Assembly (NCBI RefSeq): GCF_037126465.1
Contig: NC_088203.1
Span: forward strand, 51,187,581-51,251,580
From: Ornithodoros turicata
Lineage: Eukaryota; Arthropoda; Arachnida; Ixodida; Argasidae
Direction: 5' to 3'
Length of the DNA: 64,000 nucleotides
Below, one piece after another: positions 1 through 11,279 of the stretch (position 1 is its first letter; the number at the start of each line of letters is the position of its first letter). The notes beneath the pieces were generated by a model. It made no database searches, was not told the origin of the DNA, and saw only the letters and a list, made by a program, of their open reading frames with translations. Position numbers and translations under genes: made by a program.

Positions 1-3000
1 CGGGCGATGGAGCACAGAGGTAGGTTGCAAAGCATCGCAGCTATGACCACCAGTCCGGACATCCTGTGACGTCAGCTGTGACGTCATCATGGCATGTCTG
101 GGCAAGTTAGGACAGCTCTGGACATGCAAGGAGAAAAACACTCGTAATACAGAGGCTGGGAAAGCAAGAGTATGCAAACCATCAATAGCTAACAAGAAAA
201 TAGAATTAGTTACACAACAAATGATCCCACCACAACAGGAGCGCAGAACGACGCGACTGCTCTATCCGACAGCCAGGCAGAGAACTGACTCGTAATGGTT
301 TTTTCTCCTGTATAAAGCCCCGCAGCTGCACCCCCTAGCGGTTACTTTCTCAACTAATCTCACAACAAAATTATTAAGAATCACGCCAGTGCTACTGCTG
401 TTCCCAAGGCAGAAGAAGATAGAAAACGGCGGGCATGCCCGGACAACAGCAACCAGCACGGGCACGAAAATCGCAAACAAAGCGGGAACAAAGTTGGCGA
501 AAGCATTAGTTACACAACAAATCACCTCACCACAGCAGGAGCGCAGACCGATGCGACTGCTCTCCGTGACAGCCAGCCAGAAACTGAGCGAGCGCGGGGA
601 GCGCACGTCTGCTTTCCGCGACAGCCGGAGAGAAACTGACTGGGGCGCCACTCCGCGGCCGCTCCGCATACGCGCTCCTAGCGCCCTCTGGGGCGACCAC
701 CTCCGAGAGGCTAAGAGTGAAGAGCATTCCTGCGCCCCTTGCTGGCCATTCTCATTGGTCGTGAGGCTAAGAGAGAAGAGCATTCCTGCGCCCCCTGCTG
801 GCCGTTCTCATTGGTCGTGACGCCATCCTATTGTCTCAGGGCTACCCTGTTTTTTTCCACTAATGCTCCTTTGGTCAATCTACAATGAAGCCACAGTATG
901 ACGTCATCATGCACCTGCGTGGCTCAAGGACGCGTACGCTCTAGACAGGGGACCTATTATTTATTGAATCACTATTCCATGATTATTTCTTTTATTCTTC
1001 TATAACGATTGAATAGGAAACTATTGCAGAAGAGCACCATGCATGAAAGCTGATCGTAGGAATTCCAAAGTCTTACTAAATGAGACTTGCAAAAGAACAA
1101 AATATCCTAACACGTAACTCCATCAACGGAAAATAAGAGGACTAGGTACTCAACAAATCAACACAGAGTACGGGTAAACAGGAGCGCAAAACTCAGGGCA
1201 GCACTATCGTCAAGACAACAATGTTCCTTGTCAAAAAAGAAAAAAATACAAAATGTCAACACAGGAAAGCATGCATATCAGGGCATGTCAGAACACGTCA
1301 GGAAAAATTGTACGACTGCTGGGCAACAGAGGAAAACAAACAAACACTTGAACAGAGTGAAAAATACACTCACCATCATTTTTCCCGTTCACAGCATTCC
1401 CTCATTGTAAATCCACTCGTCACAAAATCCACCTGCATCGTCGAACACCATTCACCAGTGACGAACCACACATCCGCACCCCATCAGAGGCAGACAGAAC
1501 CCCACCGAAGATACGCTCTTCCACTGACGGTCAACGCCAGGAGCAGAATTTGCGTGTCCAGACCCGTCAGTGTCCAAGAGAGAAGTGAATCCTTGCGCCC
1601 CCTGCAGGCCGTTCTCATTGGTCGTGACGTCATCCTATTGTTTCAGGGCTACCCTGTTTTTTTCCACTAATGCTCCTCTAGACAAGGTCAACCTGAAACA
1701 ATGGTCTCGTGGTATGACGTCATCATGCAGGTGCGTGGCTCAAGGACGCGTACGCTCTAGACATGGGACCTGTTATTTATTGAATCACTATCCCAAGATT
1801 ATTTCCTTTATTCTACTATAATGATTGCATAGGGAACTATTGCAGAAGAGCACCATAGAAAAGAGGCGATTGTAGCATTTCATTCCCAAAGTCTTACTGT
1901 ACAGGGAAAAAATAATGGTTCAGCAAGACATGTCCATCCCAGCCGAGAGCCATGCAGCTAAGTGAATAATGATGCTTTGTTCCTCCTGAATAAAGTCACA
2001 CACCTGTCCCCCTCGCGGTTACTCTCTGAACTAAATGAATCGCAAAATTATTAAGAATAGCTCTACTCCCATTCAAGGCAGCACATCGTCAAGAATATTT
2101 CTTGTACAAAAAGAAAAAAGCTACATGTAGAAGGAAAGCATGTCAGAACAAGCCCAGGCATGTCAGTGCATGTTTGTCAGACAACAAGGGGGAAAAAGCG
2201 AAAAGAAACAAAGAAGGAAACCAGCATCAAACTATTTCTAAGCACACGCACTCCTCTTATTCGAAAGTAGTGCTCATCATAAATCCGTCCAGGGCAATAC
2301 ACACCATTTTTCTATTGCTACACTTTTTTTCCAGTGACGGTCAATGCATTGCTACAGACTGCGTGACGTCATCACATTTTGTCTGAAGAAGAAGACAGCG
2401 GACAAGACTCCTATAATTCATTGAATCGCAAGATTATTTCCTTTGTCCTACTCTTAATGACATTCATTCTCTCATTAAAATTCAACAAAAAAGCGCCATG
2501 CATATTAACGATTTTCACCCCAAAGGCTCATCATGGTCATTAGAATTACAATAAACTACCACTGCTCCTTAAAATAATAAGTGAGACCCCTCAACATCAC
2601 CTCCAGGCTTATGTAATACATGACCCTTTCTATGCTCATACATTCGTTGTCTGAGGCTACACCTGCGAGCAAAAAGGCGCGGAAGCCGGGGGGGCAAAGT
2701 TCCTTTCGCGCATTGCGAGCAAAAAGGCGCGAAAGCCGGGAGCAAAGTTCCATTCGCGCACGCCAAAGCACAAGACAGAACGCCTTTACGGGAACACGAT
2801 GGCATTTGTATACTATATTAATGATTATTGCATTGCAGTTTAGAAAAACCACTACAAAACTATAATTTTAGGAGCCCATTAAAATTCTACTTTCTATGGA
2901 AACTATAATTGCCCTATTACTTGGATCGCTATTAATGAAGCGCTCCAATTTTTTCTCTCTTCCCATTTCAGCCTTGTCATGCAGGGAAGCAGACTCACAT

Positions 3001-4495
3001 CCAAAATAATTAATTTACACTGAGGGTGCCGTGCTTCAGGAATTCCTATCCTGCGCTCAGATGCAAGCATTTCTTCACGGATACAGCTGACTTCCTCAAC
3101 ATACCGAGCTCCTAACAGCATCTAACAAACAATCAGAGAAACCCTCTTCTCTGCTGTACCATGCGACTTTCTTCTGCGTAAAATCGGTGATTTGAGGAAG
3201 AGAGCAGCGAGAAATTGCGTGCACTTGTGCTTGACTTAAAAAAACTGAAGCATATGCCAATAAACCAAGAAAAAGACACTCATGTCTGCTATCTGATAGT
3301 GCCACATACACAGATGCATTGTCGCAAAGAAAGCACAGGACAGGGATACACAAATTTCCTTAGGTGAGCAGGGAAAAGGCTTAAGTCCTCAGGAATAATA
3401 GCAGAGTCACTGGACATCGCTACGCGGCTAACACAAGATAACAACAACAAGATAATAGCGGCGGGTAAAATTGCAACACTGCTAAACAAGCCCCAACATG
3501 CCATCATGACGTCGCAAACCAGGAAAAAGAAGCACGCGCGTGCACACAGCAGCTCAGGAATGCACAAGGAGAGGTGCTTTATAGGAATTTCTACTCCACA
3601 CACTCAGATACCAGCATTGCGCCCTTGCGTAAAGAAAGCACAGGACAGGGATACACAAATTTCCATAAGTGAGCAGTCGAACCGCTCAGAAATAACCGGA
3701 GAATCAACGCTTATCGCAACGAAACTCGACGGCTAGCACAACATGACACCAACAACATACTAGCAGCGGGTAAAATTGCAACACTGCTAACAAGTCCAGA
3801 CATGCCACGATGACGTCACAAATCAGGAAAAAAGCACACGCACGCACAGAGGACAATGCATTAAACACACGGAGTGCTCAGGAATAATCGTAGCGTTACC
3901 GCACATCGCTACGAAGCTCAACGTCTAACACAAGACGGCAGCAACAAGATATTAGCGAAGGGTAAAAATTGCAACACTACTGATCAAGTCTAGACATGCG
4001 ACATCGAATGCAAAAACACTGGTGATCGGGCAAAACGCCTAAGCCTGCGGCGGATCATCATAGAGCATACACAACTTCATTTTTCTATTTTGCGTAAACT
4101 AAACGCGGTCTGCTTGGAAAACGACGTACAAATTTTCTTAGGGAGCAGAGAAATATAGAAATTTGTACTCCGTGCTCAGATACCAGCATTTCTGCTCAAA
4201 AACCTGCAAAATTAAGCTCTGCTTACTTCGTCAAGATATCGAACACCCAACAAAATCAAACAAACAACCCCACTTCCACTGGTAGAACACTCTTCAGCTT
4301 TTACGCAGGAGGCTTTCTTCTACATAAAAAGTAGAGAAAATAAGAAAAGAGCAGCGAAATATTACACGCACTTTTGCTCGCATAGCTATAAGAGAAAAAA
4401 ATAAATAAAATAACGACGCACACGCTAATAAACTGTGACAAAGACACCCATTTCTGCTATCAGATAATTATTGCATAATGCTAAATACTCATTTA
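1..4495 (+). repeat. Left inverted arm of foldback element 1
   Basis: Pairs with 6228-11279. The arm is itself modular. Units of roughly 300 bp start near TTAGTTACACAACAAAT (208 and 505) and contain a TATAAAG-like box and an AAAATTATTAAGAA block. A second module with CAGGGCTACCCTGTTTTTTTCC is duplicated at about 838 and 1645. It carries a ~50-bp tandem duplication near 2666-2760 (GCGAGCAAAAAGGCGCG twice) that the right arm lacks. That is one of the few differences between the arms and indicates a change after the arms were last equalised. Confidence 0.85.
67..3818. promoter_or_regulatory. Repeated TGACGTCA palindromes in the arm
   Basis: Perfect TGACGTCA octamers lie at 67, 79, 899, 1625, 1715, 2364 and 3811, mostly one or two per arm module, and are mirrored in the right arm. 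The octamer is the classical CRE/ATF site bound by CREB/ATF-type bZIP proteins. Chance predicts well under one per arm. Whether host bZIP factors or a transposase bind here is inference. Confidence 0.5.
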
Positions 4496-5057
4496 CTCAT
4501 AAATAAATACTCATTTACAGAGCTGACATCGTAGTACCCTCGCGATAAATCTTTTATTCCGGCGCCGGCAGAATGTATTCAGAAAAGGCTTCGAGTGTGT
4601 ATAAGGTCAGCCCAAGGCGTGTTGATAGGAGCGCGCTGCTCTGTTGGGTACCCAAGCTTGCAGCCAGCGATGCTGGAATGATTATTTTATTTGATTTTAT
4701 TTGGAGTCATTATCGGCTCACCTATTTAGTGAAGACCTATGAACACGGCTTGGTTTAAAAGTGATGAGAGCTACAGTGTGTAGCGAATGATGTTCACATT
4801 TACGCGTCTGTATAATGATCGCTGCGTAGAAGCACGGCACCGTTTTCTTCGTAGCGAACATGCATTCCTTTCTTTCTTTATTGGTTCGCGCCGGCCGAGT
4901 GGCGATATCCTATTACATCCGGAACGAGGACCGATTGTCTTGCGTAAGCATACATGTCTGTGCCGTCTTTTGGCGATGGCAGGATAATTATTGACCTGAG
5001 GAATAATATGGATTTATGTGGTTGTGAAAATAGACTTTGTGTTTGTGAGTGTGAAAA

Positions 5058-5106
5058 TGTTAGTGTGTGTGTGTGTGTACCTGTGTGTGTGCGCGCGCGC
5101 ACGCGC
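5058..5106. repeat. (TG)n/(CG)n microsatellite
   Basis: A run of TG dinucleotides passing into CG dinucleotides. The mirrored family sequence in element 2 carries CA/CG runs at about 22019-22035. Confidence 0.8.
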
Positions 5107-5644
5107 TGGGACCCCACTTGACAAGTAAGTGTTTGCCTTTTCGTGTGGCACGAGTGATACATTTATGTACTATTGCGTGAAATAGTGGTTTAAAAAATAA
5201 GAGCAGTCGCGTTTGCACTGCTATCTGTAGGATAGGACGAGCGTTTTTAATGGAATTGCCTCGCGAACCTGGCGAAGTCTTTGTTTTGTGCAGGGTATTT
5301 TGTAAGTGCCCGACGCCGGTCCTGCTGTTGTTTGTTTGTTTGTTTGTTAGTATGTATCTTTCACGTTCGTAGCGCTGTTCAAGCGCTAGCCGCGTAGCGA
5401 TAAGCGGTGATTCTCCGATTATTCCTGAGCGGTACGACTTAAGCCTTTTCCCTGCTCACTTAAGGAAATTTGTGTATCCCTGTCCTGTGACACAAATGCG
5501 TGTAATTTTTCGCGGTTCTTTTCTTCTGTCACTGCTTTTACTCAGAATGTAGGTGAGGGGGGGAAAGTTAGCATCCAGGTAGAGGAGAGTTCATGAGAAT
5601 GGAATTTGTTTGTTTTTTGTTATATATCGTTGAGTGTCAGTATT

Positions 5645-5775
5645 CACTAGAGGTGTGCGAATATTCGAAATTTCCAATATTGTTCGAATATTGTTGATAT
5701 TCGAACCCTATTCGTATTCGAAAATTTGATAATCGAGAAATTCGAATATTCGAAAATTTCGAATAATGGAGCACA
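5645..5775. repeat. TTCGAATA-type degenerate short-period array
   Basis: The words TTCGAATATT, ATTCGAAA and their variants recur about every 9-12 bp. The array is AT-rich and self-complementary and lies inside the spacer block that element 2 lacks. Confidence 0.6.
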
Positions 5776-6227
5776 AGCGCCAGCATTCCCGCTAAAATGA
5801 ACAGAATTCCAGGTATTGGGATTAATTTTGCGAAAATTCCACGTTTGGCACGTCCTTAGCGCGATTTCCAATTGGAATCGGACTTCTTGTGCATCCAGCA
5901 AAACCGCATGTTGGCTTCACAGCATGCTTCCACGCATTGCGTGCAGCCAACTTTAAGGCACAACGTCAGGTAGGCTACCTAGCCGATTAATTTTTTTTTA
6001 TTTGTGCTTTCGTTATTTTTTAAAAGATAATACAGACTCGAAGAAGTGTTTGTGTGTTTGTTTGTTAGTATGTGTCTGTCACCTTCGTAGCGCTGTTCAA
6101 GCTTTATTTTCTTTGCAAAAATTCAGACTTTATGGTATTAAGCTGTTTGAGTAGAAGTGACTTTCCGTGCTCGCTTAAGATAGATTGTGTATCCCTGTCC
6201 TGTGCTTTCTTCACGCAGGGCCAATGC

Positions 6228-9200
6228 AAATGAGTATTTAGCATTATGCAATAATTATCTGATAGCAGAAATGGGTTTCTTTGTCACAGTTTATTAGCGT
6301 GTGCATCGTTATTTTATTTATTTTTTTCTCTTATAGCTATGCGAGCAAAAGTGCGTGTAATATTTCGCTGCTCTTTTCTTATTTTCTCTACTTTTTATGT
6401 AGAAGAAAGCCTCCTGCGTAAAAGCTGAAGAGTGTTCTACCAGTGGAAGTGGGGTTGTTTGTTTGATTTTGTTGGGTGTTCGATATCTTGACGAAGTAAG
6501 CAGAGCTTAATTTTGCAGGTTTTTGAGCAGAAATGCTGGTATCTGAGCACGGAGTACAAATTTCTATATTTCTCTGCTCCCTAAGAAAATTTGTACGTCG
6601 TTTTCCAAGCAGACCGCGTTTAGTTTACGCAAAATAGAAAAATGAAGTTGTGTATGCTCTATGATGATCCGCCGCAGGCTTAGGCGTTTTGCCCGACCAC
6701 CAGTGTTTTTGCATTCGATGTCGCATGTCTAGACTTGATCAGTAGTGTTGCAATTTTTACCCTTCGCTAATATCTTGTTGCTGCCGTCCTGTGTTAGACG
6801 TTGAGCTTCGTAGCGATGTGCGGTAACGCTACGATTATTCCTGAGCGCTCCGTGTGTTTAATGCGTTGTCCTCTGTGCGTGCGTGTGCTTTTTTTCCTGA
6901 TTTGTGACGTCATCGTGGCATATCTGGACTTGTTTAGCAGTGTTGCAATTTTACCCGCTGCTAGTATGTTGTTGGTGTCATGTTGTGCTAGCCGTCGAGT
7001 TTCGTTGTGATAAGCGTTGATTCTCCGGTTATTTCTGAGCGGTTCGACTGCTCACTTATGGAAATTTGTGTATCCCTGTCCTGTGCTTTCTTTACGCAAG
7101 GGTAATGCGGCTGTGTATGTGGCATTATGCAAGAATTATCTGGTGGCAGAATGGGTGTCTTTTTCTCAGTGTATTGGCGTGCGCTACCGTTTCTTGCAGT
7201 TACAGGTATTGGAGCACAAATGCGTGTAATTTTTTGCGGTTCTTTTCTCCTTTTACGGCTTTTACTCAGACTGTAGATGAGGGGAAACAGTCAGCATCCA
7301 GGTAGAGCAGGAGAAAGCCGCTCGGCAGAGGAGAGTTAATGATAATGGAATTTGTTTGTTTTTTGTTATATGTTGAGTGTCAGTATTCGCTTTCCTCGAT
7401 ATGTTGAGGAAGTCAGCCGTTATAGGTATTTGTGCAGAAATGCTGGTATCTGAGTGTGTGGAGTAGAAATTCCTATAAAGCACCTCTCCTTGTGCATTCC
7501 TGAGCTGCTGTGTGCGCGCGCGTGCTTCTTTTTCCTGGTTTGCGACGTCATGATGGCATGTTGGGGCTTGTTTAGCAGTGTTGCAATTTTACCCGCCGCT
7601 ATTATCTTGTTGTTGTTATCTTGTGTTAGCCGCGTAGCGATGTCCAGTGACTCTGCTATTATTCCTGAGGACTTAAGCCTTTTCCCTGCTCACCTAAGGA
7701 AATTTGTGTATCCCTGTCCTGTGCTTTCTTTGCGACAATGCATCTGTGTATGTGGCACTATCAGATAGCAGACATGAGTGTCTTTTTCTTGGTTTATTGG
7801 CATATGCTTCAGTTTTTTTAAGTCAAGCACAAGTGCGCGCAATTTTTCGCTGCTCTCTTCCTCAAATCACCGATTTTACGCAGAAGAAAGTCGCATGGTA
7901 CAGCTGAGAAGAGGGTTCCTCTGATTGTTTGTTAGATGCTGTTAGGAGCTCGGTATGTTGAGGAAGTCAGCTGTATCCGTGAAGAAATGCTTGCATCTGA
8001 GCGCAGGATAGGAATTCCTGAAGCACGGCACCCTCAGTGTAAATTAATTATTTTGGATGTGAGTCTGCTTCCCTGCATGACAAGGCTGAAATGGGAAGAG
8101 AGAAAAAATTGGAGCGCTTCATTAATAGCGATCCAAGTAATAGGGCAATTATAGTTTCCATAGAAAGTAGAATTTTAATGGGCTCCTAAAATTATAGTTT
8201 TGTAGTGGTTTTTCTAAACTGCAATGCAATAATCATTAATATAGTATACGAATGCCATCGTGTTCCCGTAAAGGCGTTCTGTCTTGTGCTTTGGCGTGCG
8301 CGAATGGAACTTTGCTCCCGGCTTTCGCGCCTTTTTGCTCGCAGGTGTAGCCTCAGACAACGAATGTATGAGCATAGAAAGGGTCATGTATTACATAAGC
8401 CTGGAGGTGATGTTGAGGGGTCTCACTTATTATTTTAACGAGCAGTGGTAGTTTATTGTAATTCTAATGACCATGATGAGCCTTTGGGGTGAAAATCGTT
8501 AATATGCATGGCGCTTTTTTGTTGAATTTTAATGAGAGAATGAATGTCATTAAGAGTAGGACAAAGGAAATAATCTTGCGATTCAATGAATGATAGGAGT
8601 CTTGTCCGCTGTCTTCTTCTTCAGACAGGATGTGATGACGTCATGCAGTCTGTAGCAATGCATTGACCGTCACTGGAAAAAAAGTGTAGCAATAGAAAAA
8701 TGGTGTGTATTGCCCTGGACGGATTTATGATGAGCACTGTTTTGGAATAAGAGGAGTGCGTGTGCTTAGAAATAGTTTGATGCTGGTTTCCTTCTTTGTT
8801 TCTTTTCGCTTTTTCCCCCTTGTTGTCTGACAAACATGCACTGACATGCCTGGGCTTGTTCTGACATGCTTTCCTTCTACATGTAGCTTTTTTCTTTTTG
8901 TACAAGAAATATTCTTGACGATAGTGCTACCTTGAATGGGAGTAGAGCTATTCTTAATAATTTTGCGATTCATTTAGTTCAGAGAGTAACCGCGAGGGGG
9001 ACAGGTGTGTGACTTTATTCAGGAGGAACAAAGCATCATTATTCACTTAGCTGCATGGCTCTCGGCTGGGGATGGACATGTCTTGCTGAACCATTATTTT
9101 TTCCCTGTACAGTAAGACTTTGGGAATGAAATGCTACAATCGCCTCTTTTCTATGGTGCTCTTCTGCAATAGTTCCCTATGCAATCATTATAGTAGAATA

Positions 9201-11279
9201 AAGGAAATAATCTTGGCATAGTGATTCAATAAATAACAGGTCCCATGTCTAGAGCGTACGCGTCCTTGAGCCACGCACCTGCATGATGACGTCATACCAC
9301 GAGACCATTGTTTCAGGTTGACCTTGTCTAGAGGAGCATTAGTGGAAAAAAACAGGGTAGCCCTGAAACAATAGGATGACGTCACGACCAATGAGAACGG
9401 CCTGCAGGGGGCGCAAGGATTCACTTCTCTCTTGGACACTGACGGGTCTGGACACGCAAATTCTGCTCCTGGCGTTGACCTTGGTGGGGTTCTGTCTGCC
9501 TCTGATGGGGTGCGGATGTGTGGTTCGTCACTGGTGAATGGTGTTCGACGATGCAGGTGGATTTTGTGACGAGCGGATTTACAATGAGGGAATGCTGTGA
9601 ACGGGAAAAATGATGGTGAGTGTCTTTTTCACTCTGTTCAAGTGTTTGTTTGTTTTCCTCTGTTGCCCAGCAGTCGTACAATTTGTCCTGACGTGTTCTG
9701 ACATGCCCTGATATGCATGCTTTCCTGTGTTGACATTTTGTATTTTTTTCTTTTTTGACAAGGAACATTGTTTTCTTGACGATAGTGCTGCCCTGAGTTT
9801 TGCGCTCCTGTTTACCCGTACTCTGTGTTGATTTGTTGAGTACCTAGTCCTCTTATTTTCCGTTGATGGAGTTACGTGTTAGGATATTTTGTTCTTTTGC
9901 AAGTCTCATTTAGTAAGACTTTGGAATTCCTACGATCAGCTTTCATGCATGGTGCTCTTCTGCAATAGTTTCCTATTCAATCGTTATAGAAGAATAAAAG
10001 AAATAATCATGGAATAGTGATTCAATAAATAATAGGTCCCCTGTCTAGAGCGTACGCGTCCTTGAGCCACCTAGGTGCATGATGACGTCATACTGTGGCT
10101 TCATTGTAGATTGACCAAAGGAGCATTAGTGGAAAAAAACAGGGTAGCCCTGAGACAATAGGATGGCGTCACGACCAATGAGAACGGCCAGCAGGGGGCG
10201 CAGGAATGCTCTTCTCTCTTAGCCTCACGACCAATGAGAATGGCCAGCAGGGGGCGCAGGAATGCTCTTCACTCTTAGCCTCTCGGGGGTGGTCGCCCCA
10301 GAGGGCGCTAGGAGCGCGTATGCGGAGCGGCTGCGGAGCGGCGCCCCAGTCAGTTTCTCTCCGGCTGTCGCGGAAAGCAGACGTGCGCTCCCCGCGCTCG
10401 CTCAGTTTCTGGCTGGCTGTCACGGAGAGCAGTCGCATCGGTCTGCGCTCCTGCTGTGGTGAGGTGATTTGTTGTGTAACTAATGCTTTCGCCAACTTTG
10501 TTCCCGCTTTGTTTGCGATTTTCGTGCCCGCGCTGGTTGCTGTTGTCCGGGCATCCCCGCCGTTTTCTATCTTCTTCTGCCTTGGGAACAGCAGTAGCGC
10601 TGGCGTGATTCTTAATAATTTTGTTGTGAGATTAGTTGAGAAAGTAACCGCTAGGGGGTGCAGCTGCGGGGCTTTATACAGGAGAAAAAACCATTACGAG
10701 TCAGTTCTCTGCCTGGCTGTCGGATAGAGCAGTCTCGTCGTTCTGCGCTCCTGTTGTGGTGGGATCATTTGTTGTGTAACTAATTCTATTCTCTTGTTAG
10801 CTATTGATGGTTTGCATACTCTTGCCTTCCCAGCCTCTGTATTACGAGTGTTTTTCTCCTTGCATGTCCAGAGCTGTCCTAACTTGCCCAGACATGCCAT
10901 GATGACGTCACAGCTGACGTCACAGGATGTCCGGAACTGGTGGTCATAGCTGCGATGCTTTGCAACCTGCCTCTGTGCTCCATCGCACGGCGATGGTCAG
11001 CGGCCTTTCCGGGCCACTTTCTTCAAGATGGCGTCGTTGATCATCAACTAAACTCCTTCCCTCCACTCTCTCTCTATCTATTTTTTTATTTTTTATGACC
11101 ACGTTTATCCGGAAACGCACAGGGTGGTCTGGACACTAGTTAGACGCTCCCCAATTAGTGTGATGACTCATTGGATGATGCTGATTAATGTGGGGTGTCC
11201 CAATTAGCTCTAATTGCTAATTAATGGCGTCCAGAAGCCTTGTAGCATTTCCGGATAAACGTGGTCAGTACTTACTACT
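6228..11279 (-). repeat. Right inverted arm of foldback element 1
   Basis: Reverse complement of 1-4495, continuing outward to the element end at 11279. The outermost part (about 10985-11279) includes a pyrimidine-rich stretch, a terminal stem-loop and the element tip. The copy of the 2666-2760 region here is shorter by about 50 bp. The TGACGTCA sites and arm modules of the left arm are all present in mirror order. Confidence 0.85.
11096..11267. repeat. Terminal stem-loop of foldback element 1
   Basis: TGACCACGTTTATCC at 11096 and its exact reverse complement ending at 11267 form a perfect 20-bp stem. The loop is about 130 bp and contains GTTAGACGCTCCCCAATTAG and CTAATTGCTAATTAA. The element tip follows 12 bp later. 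Element 2 has the same loop core but a different stem. Confidence 0.85.

Larger units (their letters stand above)
4496..6227. other. Spacer of foldback element 1
   Basis: Unpaired centre of the palindrome. Positions about 4530-5330 match element 2 at about 21780-22730 in reverse complement, so this is family sequence rather than captured host DNA. Positions about 5345-6060 are an extra block lying between two copies of a TTTGTTAGTATGT…GCGCTGTTCAAGC sequence. It includes a direct copy of arm sequence (5395-5570) and the TTCGAATA-rich array. No coding sequence is credible here. Confidence 0.7.
1..11279. mobile_element. Giant foldback element 1, left end outside the window
   Basis: The first 4.5 kb is repeated in reverse complement up to about 11 kb, so the whole stretch is one palindrome around a 1.7 kb spacer. 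Arm identity is very high: the stretch 3289-3603 and its mirror 7454-7768 give identical conceptual translations over 104 codons. The right end is placed at 11279 because the sequence there (…TACTACT) matches the end of the related element 2. The matching left end, roughly the outermost 300 bp, lies before position 1, so the target duplication cannot be checked. I find no protein gene; the many short open frames in the arms are mirror images of each other and not credible genes. Seen: the palindrome. Inferred: a non-autonomous transposable element of the same family as 16571-40116. Confidence 0.85.

Noticed and set aside
262..783. 173-codon minus-strand ORF in arm modules, mirrored at 10206-10727
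   Set aside because: It spans repeated modules and is not kept open in element 2; overlapping frames on both strands are equally long.
3289..3603. 104-codon ORF in the left arm, repeated exactly at 7454-7768
   Set aside because: It is conserved only because the arms are nearly identical; no protein family, no codon bias, and element 2 does not keep the frame.
4496..5330. Loop inversion between elements 1 and 2
   Set aside because: The shared spacer sequence is in opposite orientation, but because the arms are palindromic this is equally explained by the whole element being inserted the other way round.
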